In this document: positions 35,926-45,306 of the stretch, piece by piece
Numbering within the stretch: the stretch's first letter is position 1
How the letters are laid out: each line of letters starts with the position of its first letter
From: Acidilutibacter cellobiosedens
GTDB taxonomy: Bacteria; Bacillota; Clostridia; Tissierellales; Acidilutibacteraceae
Direction of reading: 5' to 3'
Assembly: GCF_004103715.1 (NCBI RefSeq)
Contig: NZ_CP035282.1
Location: 1,974,673 to 2,038,672, forward strand
DNA: 64,000 nucleotides
The notes under the pieces: generated by a model
Told to the model about the DNA's origin: nothing
The model's database searches: none
Seen by the model: the letters and a program-made list of their open reading frames with translations, nothing else
Program-made: the position numbers and the translations under genes

Positions 35926-36210
35926 ATGGCTAAACAATATGATAAACAATTCAAACTGGATGCAATCCAGTATTATCAGGATCACAAAGACCTTGGGCTT
36001 ATAGGTTGTGCTGAAAACCTTGGTATCAGCCAGCAGAGCCTTTCCAGATGGAAGAAGGGACTTGAACAAACTGGAGAGATTGTGTGCCGTGGCTCCGGGA
36101 ATTATTCTTCCGACGATGAAAAAGAAATAGCACGTCTTAAGCGTGAACTTCGTGACACAAAGGATGCCCTTGATGTCTTAAAAAAAGCTATAAGCATTCT
36201 GGGAAGATAA
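35926..36210 (+). CDS. IS3-family transposase OrfA
   Basis: A 94-aa protein with a helix-turn-helix (QYYQDHKDLGLIGCAENLGI, then QQSLSRWKKGL) and a C-terminal leucine-zipper-like helix. It binds the IS ends. AAGGAGGA lies before the ATG. Seven A followed by G at 36180-36187 allow a -1 shift into OrfB, whose frame is open from there. The fused OrfAB would be the active transposase. Confidence 0.92.
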   Translation: MAKQYDKQFKLDAIQYYQDHKDLGLIGCAENLGISQQSLSRWKKGLEQTGEIVCRGSGNYSSDDEKEIARLKRELRDTKDALDVLKKAISILGR

Positions 36211-37121
36211 CAGAAGCTATTTATCATGAAGTTTCTGAAAAGACGGAGGCTGCCAAAAAAGAAAATCGCCGGGTTTCCGTCTCCGGAATGCTGAAAATTT
36301 TAGGCGTTTCACGCTCTGGATACCTTGCCTGGCAGAAACGTGTGCCCTCTGATACACAAAAGCGCAAAGAGGCTGTTAAAGTTAAAATCAAGGATATATA
36401 CGATGATTCAAAGCAGAATTATGGTGCACCAAAGATTACCCAAAAGCTTCAGCAGGAAGGTGAAACCATCTCTGAACGTACCGTAGGCAAATATATGAAG
36501 GAAATGGGTATTAAAGCTCAGTGGATAAAGCCATGGACTGCAACAACCAAAGATTCCGATTTTAGTACGGAGCTTCATAATATCCTTGATGAACAATTTA
36601 ACCCTGACCGTCCAAATGCAGTATGGTGCAGCGATATTACTTATATCTGGGCAACAAGAGGATTCGTCTATCTAATAAGCATTATGGATCTATATTCCAG
36701 AAAAATCATTGCATGGATGCTCTCAAAAACGATGGAAGTTTCCTGCGTAATAAATACAATAAACAAAGCTAAAGCGAGGAGAAATACAGACCTACCACTT
36801 ATTTTACATAGTGACCGCGGAAGCCAGTATGTTTCCAATGAATATATAAAAGCTACTGCTAAAATGCAGAGAAGCTATTCAAAAAAGGCTTTCCCATGGG
36901 ATAACGCCTGTATTGAATCGTTTCATGCAATAATCAAACGTGAGTGGCTGAATCGATTTAAAATTCGCAATTATCAACAGGCATACAAGCTTGTATTTGA
37001 ATACATTGAAGCTTTCTACAATACAAAACGAATTCACAGTCATTGCAACTATATGTCACCCGATGATTTCGAGAAGCTGTATGCTAAAGTACAGAATGAC
37101 AGCTTACTTTTAGCTGGTTAA
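36180..37121 (+). CDS. IS3-family transposase OrfB (DDE), expressed by -1 frameshift
   Basis: The frame is open from the slip site (KKSYKHSGKITEA) to 37121. An internal ATG at 36288 would give 277 aa alone. The DDE integrase core shows AVWCSDITYIW (first Asp), LILHSDRGSQY (second Asp) and DNACIESFHAIIKRE (Glu). The HTH_21 region (VKIKDIYDDSKQNYGAPKI) is also present. Both genes look intact, so the element may be mobile. Confidence 0.9.
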   Translation, partial: KKSYKHSGKITEAIYHEVSEKTEAAKKENRRVSVSGMLKILGVSRSGYLAWQKRVPSDTQKRKEAVKVKIKDIYDDSKQNYGAPKITQKLQQEGETISERTVGKYMKEMGIKAQWIKPWTATTKDSDFSTELHNILDEQFNPDRPNAVWCSDITYIWATRGFVYLISIMDLYSRKIIAWMLSKTMEVSCVINTINKAKARRNTDLPLILHSDRGSQYVSNEYIKATAKMQRSYSKKAFPWDNACIESFHAIIKREWLNRFKIRNYQQAYKLVFEYIEAFYNTKRIHSHCNYMSPDDFEKLYAKVQNDSLLLAG

Positions 37122-37209
37122 TATGAGGATATTTTTCTCATTTTAATTTGTACTAAATCTTGACATAGGACCATTCTGATTGAAACAGTTGATGAGGATT
37201 ATCACATTG

Positions 37210-38222
37210 GTTTCAATTCCTCATTAGGTATTATAAATTTGGTCGTGTCGGTCGTGCTTCTAAGGATAGCCCTGTTTCAATTCCTCATTAGGTATTATAA
37301 ATGTCACATTTACCGCTGGTTTTTGTAGGGGCCAGCTAGTTTCAATTCCTCATTAGGTATTATAAATGTTGTCCCGTATTCTTTCAATTCATCGTACATT
37401 TCTGGTTTCAATTCCTCATTAGGTATTATAAATGCTTTTTTTATTGAGAAGGAGGGATAGAATGAAGTTGTTTCAATTCCTCATTAGGTATTATAAATCA
37501 TTAGAAAAGTTGGAAAAGAGGTGAAAGTATGAAAGTTTCAATTCCTCATTAGGTATTATAAATAACAGATATAAAATATCCTTTCTACTTTGGAAATTTG
37601 TTTCAATTCCTCATTAGGTATTATAAATTTGAGGCTTTTGAACAGCATATTAGGGATAGCGAATGTTTCAATTCCTCATTAGGTATTATAAATCTTTCAC
37701 AAGAGCGTTATCCGCTCCGCATAGAATAGCTTGTTTCAATTCCTCATTAGGTATTATAAATTATGAACATCCAGAGAAGTTCGTTTCTTCAAGCGAGTTT
37801 CAATTCCTCATTAGGTATTATAAATGAGAGCGTTTTAGAGCGTTTCAGAGGTATTCTGACGTGTTTCAATTCCTCATTAGGTATTATAAATTTATTGATG
37901 TTCCAAGCTCCTGCCATTGACATTCCGGTTTCAATTCCTCATTAGGTATTATAAATAAAACTGAAATCCATATTCCCAAGCTTGCAGATCAGAGTTTCAA
38001 TTCCTCATTAGGTATTATAAATATGTCTCCGGAAGCGATAACAAAAAAAGTATGCAGTGATTTGTTTCAATTCCTCATTAGGTATTATAAATTGTAATCA
38101 GCTGCATCTGTCGCAATTATATAAGCGAGTTTCAATTCCTCATTAGGTATTATAAATAATTTCGTCCTCGGCCTCTTTCTTCTCTTCATCATAGTTTCAA
38201 TTCCTCATTAGGTATTATAAAA
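37210..38222 (-). CRISPR. CRISPR array 1 (leaderless left part), 16 repeats
   Basis: Sixteen 29-nt repeats beginning GTTTCAATTCCTCATTAGG and ending TATTATAAAT, with 15 spacers of about 35-41 nt. Read on the minus strand the repeat ends in ATTGAAAC, the standard crRNA 5' handle, so transcription is leftward. The last repeat (38194-38222) has lost its final T and runs into IS110 DNA. No leader follows it. I read this as the older part of array 2, cut off by the IS110 insertion. It can be transcribed only by read-through of the element. Confidence 0.95.
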
Positions 38223-38391
38223 AAAAGACCAGCTAATTAAAGTCAATAGATTTTAGCAAAATAATATTAAATATTTTTTGAAAAATTAATAATAAAAAAA
38301 TGCACACCTAATAAACCAATGATTATTGGTTTAAAAAACGAAGCTGTTATTTAAAATTGTTCTTTGAAAACTAAACATTAAATACAGATCA

Positions 38392-39681
38392 TTAGGCTAC
38401 TGAAGACCTAGTAAGAAGTAGTTCCTCATGCTCTTCTGGGGTTCTTAGCTCAAAAGGCTTTTTGTCTCTCATGACGGCGAATATAATATTTACTAATTTT
38501 CTCATTACAGCACCTAATGCAACCTTTTTGGGCTTGTTTGTACACTTTTTTTGGTAGAACTCATAGAGCACTGGATTAGTTTTGTCACCATTTCTCTTAC
38601 TTCGAATATTGGCTAAAGCAGTTGTAAAGATGACCCTACGAAGCAATCTAGAGCCCCTTTTAGACATTTTGTTACGGGTTCCGGTGAATTCACCCGATTG
38701 ATTAACAGAGGGGTCAATTCCAAAGAAAGCTACAAGTTTATTGGGGCTAGAAAATGCAGAAAAATCACCAACCTCAGCAAGTATCGTGGCAGCAGTTAGT
38801 ATCCCGATACCAGGAATACTGCATAGCAGATTAATAATAGGTGCCAATACAGGATTATCTTCTAAAGAATCTGCTAAAATAATTTCATTAATTGCGTCAA
38901 GTATGTCTTTTTGGGCATCTTGTAAGGTTCTTACCATGGAAATATTAACTTTGAGAATGGCTAGATTTCCAGGGTTATTGATGCTTAAATCTTTAAATTC
39001 CTTAGCTTTTAAAACCAAAAGTTCATATTTTTCAGTGGACCACGCTAAACCTTTTTTAGAAGTTTTTTCAATAAGTGATATTAATGTTTGTTTGTTAGCC
39101 TTTAGAATTTGCTTAGGTGAAGGATACCTATCAAGTACTGCTAAGGCAGTGTTTGAATATACATTTTGGAAGACATCTGTAAAGTTTAGCATTACTTGAT
39201 CAATAATGCCAATAAGCCTATTCTTGTAAGTAGTAAGTTCATCACCTAACTTGTAATATTGGCGACAAAGGCTTTTAAGGCAGTCAATAACATCATCAGG
39301 AACAACAGTAGTCTTAATAAAAGAAAACCTATAAAGCAATGCAATCTTATGGGCATCAAATTTATCATTTTTTACTTTCCTTATTCCAATATTTTTGATA
39401 GAATCAGATTGGATGGGGTTTATGATAGAGACCTCAAATCCAGAATCAGAAAGATAGTGGAAGAGGATTTTGTGATAGTGCCCAGTGGATTCTAAGACTA
39501 CGACAGGCCTAATTGCAAAATCCTTTTCTGCTTTTTGCAATAGACCTATAGCCTCTTTAATACTGTCAATTGAATCATGATAGATCTTAATACGATGATA
39601 AATCTCATTATTAGGGGACAAAATACACATCTCACTAAAATTTTTACCAACATCAATTCCAGCTACAGGTGGATAATCCAT
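38392..39681 (-). CDS. IS110-family transposase/recombinase
   Basis: A 429-aa recombinase. The N-terminal RuvC-like (DEDD) domain starts VAGIDVGKNFSEMCIL with its first Asp, and VVVLESTGHYHKILFHYL holds the Glu. The C-terminal Transposase_20 domain reads LLCSIPGIGILTAATILAEVG and then KMSKRGSRLLRRVIFTTA with the catalytic serine. ATG 39681 follows AGGAGG. A longer in-frame extension to 39759 has no ribosome site. IS110 enzymes work with a bridge RNA encoded in the element's non-coding end. Confidence 0.93.
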   Translation of the reverse strand: MDYPPVAGIDVGKNFSEMCILSPNNEIYHRIKIYHDSIDSIKEAIGLLQKAEKDFAIRPVVVLESTGHYHKILFHYLSDSGFEVSIINPIQSDSIKNIGIRKVKNDKFDAHKIALLYRFSFIKTTVVPDDVIDCLKSLCRQYYKLGDELTTYKNRLIGIIDQVMLNFTDVFQNVYSNTALAVLDRYPSPKQILKANKQTLISLIEKTSKKGLAWSTEKYELLVLKAKEFKDLSINNPGNLAILKVNISMVRTLQDAQKDILDAINEIILADSLEDNPVLAPIINLLCSIPGIGILTAATILAEVGDFSAFSSPNKLVAFFGIDPSVNQSGEFTGTRNKMSKRGSRLLRRVIFTTALANIRSKRNGDKTNPVLYEFYQKKCTNKPKKVALGAVMRKLVNIIFAVMRDKKPFELRTPEEHEELLLTRSSVA

Positions 39682-40058
39682 AAGAAACCTCCTAAATAAA
39701 GTATTTGGATTTAGAAATCCATTCCTTCTCAAATAAGTACACAACCTTGCATGTGACACGAGGAACCAGTGTTAACTGGCCTCAACCAGCCAAATAATGT
39801 AATCTTATGAGAATGGATAGATACTCTTTTTTACAGGTAGTCGCATAAAGGCGTCCTAGGAGGAATTGCATCAACCTCCAAATCCATAAATTAATTATAC
39901 AATATTGTTCATGGTTCAGGCCAAATTAAACTGGCTTTATGGCTAGGGTGAGAAGCCAAAGAAATGTATTTAATGATTAGAAAAGAAGACTATATTATTA
40001 TTTAAGAAATTGATAATTATTACAGTGGAAAACTGTAATTTGATTATAACTATATTGT
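39682..40058 (-). ncRNA. Candidate bridge RNA region of the IS110 element
   Basis: This 377-nt non-coding region upstream of the recombinase gene is where IS110-group elements encode their bridge RNA. On the minus strand several self-complementary parts stand out: GGCTTCTCACCCTAGCC, GCCAGTTTAATTTGGC, GGAGGTTGATGCAATTCCTCC with GGAGG/CCTCC arms (about 39858-39878), and GGCTGGTTGAGGCCAG (about 39777-39792). I could not assign the target- and donor-guide loops, so the call rests on family knowledge and position. Confidence 0.4.
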
Positions 40059-40094
40059 ACAAGGAGGAGAGTAAATGAAAGAAAACCCATACAG

Positions 40095-42669
40095 GTTTCA
40101 ATTCCTCATTAGGTATTATAAATTAAAATTGCAGATATGGCAATGACTGATATGGCTGAGTTTCAATTCCTCATTAGGTATTATAAATTAAAATTGCAGA
40201 TATGGCAATGACTGATATGGCTGAGTTTCAATTCCTCATTAGGTATTATAAATAAGAAATTGTTTTTAGCAAATGAGATAATAGAAAGTGAGTTTCAATT
40301 CCTCATTAGGTATTATAAATCTAAAATTGCAGATATGGCAATGACTGATATGGCTGAGTTTCAATTCCTCATTAGGTATTATAAATGTTCTCCTTTCGGA
40401 ATTGGAGTATACCCGCCTTTACTGTTTCAATTCCTCATTAGGTATTATAAATAGAAACTCTTTACCGGTGAGAGCGTGACCGTTGAACGGTTTCAATTCC
40501 TCATTAGGTATTATAAATTAGCAAGAGCATTGAGAGAGGCAGGCTTTGATACCGAGTTTCAATTCCTCATTAGGTATTATAAATAATGATGATACATCAT
40601 GCCAGTGCATGGGCCGACGGGTTTCAATTCCTCATTAGGTATTATAAATCTTCTTACCAAGAAAGAACTAATTAAGAGATGGAAAAGTTTCAATTCCTCA
40701 TTAGGTATTATAAATCCCGGCTCTTACATCAGTTGGTTCTGTTGTCCCGAAGTTTCAATTCCTCATTAGGTATTATAAATTATGCTACATATTTAAATTT
40801 GCTATCTCCGGTTGCAGTTTCAATTCCTCATTAGGTATTATAAATTCCTGAATATTAAGCAAACTTATTTCATCCATGCTGTTTCAATTCCTCATTAGGT
40901 ATTATAAATAAATTCCCTATAAGCAACTTCCAGAGTGTTATTATTGTTTCAATTCCTCATTAGGTATTATAAATTACATCATTTTCTGCCATGCTTTATC
41001 ACTCCTTTTTTGTTTCAATTCCTCATTAGGTATTATAAATTTTATTACATTTTTAAATTCTATATCTAAAGATGTAAGTTTCAATTCCTCATTAGGTATT
41101 ATAAATGAGAAGAAAAATGAAAAAGAAATATGAATTGACAGGGTTTCAATTCCTCATTAGGTATTATAAATTTATAAAATTATTAAAGCTGCTATCTAAA
41201 GAACCCATGTTTCAATTCCTCATTAGGTATTATAAATATGGGGAGACAACCCCCTGATGAACTGGTACACAAAGTTTCAATTCCTCATTAGGTATTATAA
41301 ATGTTATCCAGCAGAAAGAACCTTTATATTTAAACAAGTTTCAATTCCTCATTAGGTATTATAAATAAGTGGAAGTATACAAGCCAATGAAAGAGCTTGT
41401 ATAGTTTCAATTCCTCATTAGGTATTATAAATATGGGCACGACGGCATATGCCTTGTCTTGGCCTACGTTTCAATTCCTCATTAGGTATTATAAATTATA
41501 TCATCCGCATATATTTTATATATCGGATGGGAGGTTTCAATTCCTCATTAGGTATTATAAATTTTTTTGGCTTGGCTTTCAGAGATGCAATCACAAGTTT
41601 CAATTCCTCATTAGGTATTATAAATCTGGCGATTGAGGACTTCTCAATACAGATGGCTATGTTTCAATTCCTCATTAGGTATTATAAATTGTAAATACAA
41701 AGGAACAAGGAGCCTAAGGAGTGATAGTTTCAATTCCTCATTAGGTATTATAAATTGCTGTATTCCTCAATACGTCCGAAAATTGTCCCGGTTTCAATTC
41801 CTCATTAGGTATTATAAATTGCCTGGGCGGTTCCATATTCACCTCCTTCACCCAAGTTTCAATTCCTCATTAGGTATTATAAATAAAGGAGAATGCAAGT
41901 TAGATTCTCCTTGAATTACAGTTTCAATTCCTCATTAGGTATTATAAATCCAACCGGCAAATATAAAAAAGGCTGGGAGGTAACAGGTTTCAATTCCTCA
42001 TTAGGTATTATAAATAATACATGTAGTGTTTGAAAACGCTATAAATCCATAGTTTCAATTCCTCATTAGGTATTATAAATCATATGAAATGATAGCGGAC
42101 CCGAAGGCGGAGAAAGCGTTTCAATTCCTCATTAGGTATTATAAATCTTGGTGGGAGTCCTTGTCAGGGGTTTAGTAAAACAGGTTTCAATTCCTCATTA
42201 GGTATTATAAATTTTTGCACAATCGAATACTTCGTGAGTATTTAAACATAGTTTCAATTCCTCATTAGGTATTATAAATCTTCTATATCCGATTGCAATC
42301 CATTGCTAAAAGGAAGTTTCAATTCCTCATTAGGTATTATAAATAACTATAGTTTTAGTACCCGAGCCAGTTGAAACGCGTTTCAATTCCTCATTAGGTA
42401 TTATAAATAACGGTGCCAATGCCGGTTTGCGTCGCTGGGCTGGAGTTTCAATTCCTCATTAGGTATTATAAATAACTTGTTTCCGGGACCAGTCTAAAGG
42501 ACAGAGGGGGTTTCAATTCCTCATTAGGTATTATAAATGGGCAGAAGAAAGCAAAGGCAAAACCGAAAAAAACGAGTTTCAATTCCTCATTAGGTATTAT
42601 AAATTCGAGAATGTAGCGATTGAAGGTTTTGAAGAAATCGGTTTCAATTCCTCATTAGGTATTATAAAT
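40095..42669 (-). CRISPR. CRISPR array 2 (leader-proximal part), 40 repeats
   Basis: Forty copies of the same 29-nt repeat with 39 spacers of 34-38 nt. No variant repeat was noticed. The leader is on the right (42670 onward) and transcription is leftward. Spacers 1, 2 and 4 from the left are the same sequence (TAAAATTGCAGATATGGC...), the third copy having one extra base at its left end. A half-spacer (40059-40094) left of the first repeat marks the IS110 junction with array 1. It uses the same repeat as array 3, which lies next to the cas genes. Confidence 0.97.
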
Positions 42670-42838
42670 CCATCTATACATTGATATTATTATATTCTTT
42701 ATTCTTTGTCAAACTAAAAAATTTGTATAATTTTTTTAATAATTTCCCTGTATTTATTGGTATTACTTAATTATACAAAAAAATAAATTGTTGTCGATCC
42801 CCTGAACTTTTTACCTTATTAGGGGTCGACAACAATTT
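42670..42838 (-). promoter_or_regulatory. Leader of CRISPR array 2
   Basis: AT-rich DNA directly upstream (minus strand) of the newest repeat. It ends in a long dyad at 42786-42838: AAATTGTTGTCGATCCCCT and AGGGGTCGACAACAATTT around a 17-nt loop. The inner sequence TTTTTACCTTATTA and the GTCGA arms recur in the leader of array 3. It should contain the array promoter and the Cas1-Cas2 recognition signals. Confidence 0.75.
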
Positions 42839-42968
42839 ACTTTATAATTTTATATTAAATACAAAAATTTTCTTCTGGTATAAAATTTTCCGTCTTCGAT
42901 TGCATACCTATGTAAATTAAGATATGAACTTATTATTTATTAAGAAGATTTTTACATTCTATAACCAT

Positions 42969-44135
42969 CTATACTTTAATTTTAAATATAGTAAGAATAA
43001 ATTCTTCTCCTTGCTCCATCAGTAATGGTTCTTTGGCTCCCGATTCTTTCATATTCTTAATGATCATAGGAATTCCTCTTCCTAACTGGTCAATATATCT
43101 CATATTCTCCATATATTTTACCAAAAATGGATTTCGAGCATAAGACACTCCTATTTTCATTTTTTCTATAGTAACTGTATTGGGAAGTCTTCCCGGACTT
43201 CTAAATTCTATTCTATCGTCAAACATAAATACCCTAATTTTAGAACCACTAATACTATAGTTTCTATGCACCAATGAATTAACAATAGCTTCTCTCAACA
43301 CTATTATTGGATATTCTTCTTTTTCCTCTCTCCTAAGACCATTTATAATAGAAGGCGTTCGCATATTATTCCTTATAATCACCATTAATTGATCGGCAAT
43401 ATCTTGAATACGTCCTGTTATTACTTTTTTATCTATTAATTCATCCGTTATCTCATTACCTTTAAAATGAGCAAAACTTACGCCATTTTGCGGAAGATAC
43501 CTCTCCGGCTCCTTTCCAAATATGAGTAATCCTCCTACTGTACAGACTGTCCCCGTTTCAACTTCTTTTAATATATCCGCATTAATCAATATTCTTCGTG
43601 TAGATTCACTGTTTTCTTCAAATAAATCAAAAGTATTGTATTTCATAAAATAATCTCTTATAATATCAACATTTAAATCTTTGATAGTTGTTCCTTCCAC
43701 CGGAGATATATCAAAATGTAAGTTTCCTGTTCCTTCAAAAAGTCTTAACAATTCCTCTCGTGAGGCAATTCTTTTTGTAGTACCGACTCTTATATAATAT
43801 TTATGGTCAACAGTATAATACGGTTTATTTAACCCTTTTGGAATACTTACTGCTGCCACTTTCTTACCGCCTACTTTCACTTCTTCAAAAACCGGTATAA
43901 TATGAGGAATACAATTGTTTCTGCATATATTCATTATTGTTTCCTCAATTTTACTATTTTCAATTCCTTTAATATCTCCGTTATCATTCACCCCAATAAG
44001 TACAATACCACCTTCAGAATTAGCAAAAGCCACAAATTCTTCAGCCAATTCCTTTGCTCGAATACTTTCTTCTTTAAATTCAACATATAAATTTTCACCG
44101 TTGGATATCATATCAAGAATACTTCTTTCATCCAT
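42969..44135 (-). CDS. AlbA_2 domain ATP-binding protein (Schlafen/RecG-like type)
   Basis: A 388-aa protein. The N-terminal AlbA_2/divergent-AAA domain reads ENLYVEFKEES...FANSEGGIVLIGVNDNGDIKGI (about residues 14-58). The C-terminal part has a GHKL-like ATP-binding region (IVLREAIVNSLVHRNYSISG near 275) and GRGIPMIIKNMKESG. Proteins of this layout are often called transcriptional regulators or RecG-like ATP-binding proteins, and some belong to defence islands. The exact role is unknown. GGGGGA lies before the ATG. The gene sits between the leader of array 2 and a decayed CRISPR locus. Confidence 0.83.
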   Translation of the reverse strand: MDERSILDMISNGENLYVEFKEESIRAKELAEEFVAFANSEGGIVLIGVNDNGDIKGIENSKIEETIMNICRNNCIPHIIPVFEEVKVGGKKVAAVSIPKGLNKPYYTVDHKYYIRVGTTKRIASREELLRLFEGTGNLHFDISPVEGTTIKDLNVDIIRDYFMKYNTFDLFEENSESTRRILINADILKEVETGTVCTVGGLLIFGKEPERYLPQNGVSFAHFKGNEITDELIDKKVITGRIQDIADQLMVIIRNNMRTPSIINGLRREEKEEYPIIVLREAIVNSLVHRNYSISGSKIRVFMFDDRIEFRSPGRLPNTVTIEKMKIGVSYARNPFLVKYMENMRYIDQLGRGIPMIIKNMKESGAKEPLLMEQGEEFILTIFKIKV

Positions 44136-44200
44136 TTTTTATCCCCCTTTGCTTTAATTTATAAACTATTGATACCTTCATATTATAAAATTATATTATA

Positions 44201-44229
44201 GTTTCAATTTCTCATAGATATTCTAATTA
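44201..44229 (-). repeat. Degenerate solitary CRISPR repeat
   Basis: GTTTCAATTTCTCATAGATATT followed by CTAATTA matches the array repeat at about 22-23 of 29 positions, including the whole GTTTCAATT handle side. There are no neighbouring repeats. It lies in the same orientation as the arrays and 0.24 kb from a leader-like sequence. Confidence 0.55.
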
Positions 44230-44441
44230 TTTACAATAATTCCACATCTTTATTATAAATAATATTATAAATTAATTCTAATTGTCAATGTACATTATAC
44301 TATATTATAATATTATCTTATATAAAATTAATAAAAGTTTTACCTAATAAGTTGATCTTACATTATTACATATAATTGAAGCAAACTTCTAAATAAGACA
44401 TCTATATTCTTAATGCCATTCATATGATTTTCTTATATACC

Positions 44442-44520
44442 TATATTACTTAAATATACAAAAATGTCATCAAACTTCAGTCTTCTATATCATTTGAAGT
44501 TGACGACAATTTTTGTATAC
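44442..44520 (-). other. CRISPR-leader-like sequence with a long dyad
   Basis: TATTACTTAAATATACAAAAA (44444 onward) closely matches TATTACTTAATTATACAAAA in the leader of array 2 (42761 onward). As there, it is followed by a dyad: TGTCATCAAACTTCA / TGAAGTTGACGACA inside TATACAAAAA / TTTTTGTATA arms. It may also act as the transcription end of the ABC operon, whose last stop codon is at 44539. Confidence 0.5.
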
Positions 44521-44538
44521 ATCAATATATATTTATTT

Positions 44539-45306
44539 CTAATATATTCCCTGTTCATTTAATTTGGATTTATATATCCCAACCAATTCATCCTCAGTAA
44601 CATCCGTACTTGGTTTATCCAATATTATTTTTCCCCTATCAAGCATAATAATCCGATTGGAATAATTTATAGCATCTTTCATGTTATGGGAAATCATTAC
44701 AGTAGTTATGGAACATTTTTTGATTAATTCTTTGGTTTTTTTCATTATAACTTTGGAAGTCTTTGGATCTAATGCTGCCGTATGTTCGTCAAGCAAAAGC
44801 AGTTTAGGATATTTCATGGTTGCCATTATAAGAGAAAGAGCCTGTCTCTGTCCTCCGGATAGAAATTTTACTTTTGTATTTAACTTATTCTCTAATCCCA
44901 AATCCAAATCTTTCAAAAGTTTTTTATATGAATTTATTTTATCCTTCTTTATTAATTTTTTTAAAGTAAATTTTTCTCCCTTTTTATCTGCTAAAGACAT
45001 GTTTTCCAATATTGTAAGAGATGAGGCTACCCCCATAGATGGGTCCTGATATACTCTTCCTATATAAACGGATCTATCTTCTTCTTTTAAAGAAGATAAA
45101 TTTATATCGTCCAGCATTATCTCACCGTTATCTGATAAAACACTGCCGCCTATCATATTGAGAAGAGTGCTTTTTCCGCAACCATTAGAGCCTATTATTG
45201 ATACACATTCCTTTGACTCTATTTCTAAATTAAGCTTATCAAATATATTTATTTCATTTTCTGTTCCAATATTAAATGTTTTTGATAAATTACGTATTTT
45301 CAACAC
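44539..45306 (-). CDS. ABC transporter ATP-binding protein
   Basis: A 255-aa ATPase: Walker A GSNGCGKST (about 39-47), Q-loop RVYQDPSMGV, signature LSGGQRQALSL (about 148) and Walker B LLLLDEHTAAL (about 171-181). It powers the importer made with the permease and lipoprotein genes upstream. Its start overlaps the permease gene by 17 nt, which implies coupled translation. The three-gene set resembles the TrpXYZ-type amino-acid importers. Confidence 0.92.
   Translation of the reverse strand: MLKIRNLSKTFNIGTENEINIFDKLNLEIESKECVSIIGSNGCGKSTLLNMIGGSVLSDNGEIMLDDINLSSLKEEDRSVYIGRVYQDPSMGVASSLTILENMSLADKKGEKFTLKKLIKKDKINSYKKLLKDLDLGLENKLNTKVKFLSGGQRQALSLIMATMKYPKLLLLDEHTAALDPKTSKVIMKKTKELIKKCSITTVMISHNMKDAINYSNRIIMLDRGKIILDKPSTDVTEDELVGIYKSKLNEQGIY

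Larger units (their letters stand above)
35846..37155 (+). mobile_element. IS3-family insertion sequence
   Basis: A 1310-bp element with imperfect inverted repeats: TAGTACAAGTCAAAATGAG at the left, and at the right the complement of TAGTACAAATTAAAATGAG. It has two overlapping-phase genes joined by a slippery A-run. No clear target duplication is seen (AAA on the left, AAT on the right). It lies between the thioesterase gene and the leader-distal end of CRISPR array 1, with only 54 nt separating it from the first repeat. Confidence 0.9.
38223..40058 (-). mobile_element. IS110-family element inserted in the CRISPR array
   Basis: About 1.84 kb of non-repeat DNA lies between the truncated last repeat of array 1 and what looks like the remaining spacer of array 2 (40059-40094). 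It holds one IS110-type transposase gene on the minus strand and a long non-coding stretch upstream of it. No terminal inverted repeats are seen, as expected for this family. Ends are accurate to within roughly 10 nt only. Confidence 0.8.

Noticed and set aside
37156-37209. 54 nt between IS3 and array 1 as a damaged repeat plus spacer
   Set aside because: It contains ATTGAAAC and ATGAGGA, but in the wrong orientation and order for the repeat. No repeat can be reconstructed.
38194-38222. Changed last base of the final repeat of array 1 as a trailer-end variant
   Set aside because: The repeat handle shows that the leader side is on the right, so this end is leader-proximal. The change is better explained by the IS110 junction.
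40260-42669. Open frames of 60-90 codons running through the CRISPR arrays
   Set aside because: They only translate the repeat (FNSSLGIIN or FQFLIRYYK units) and have no ribosome site. They are array artefacts.
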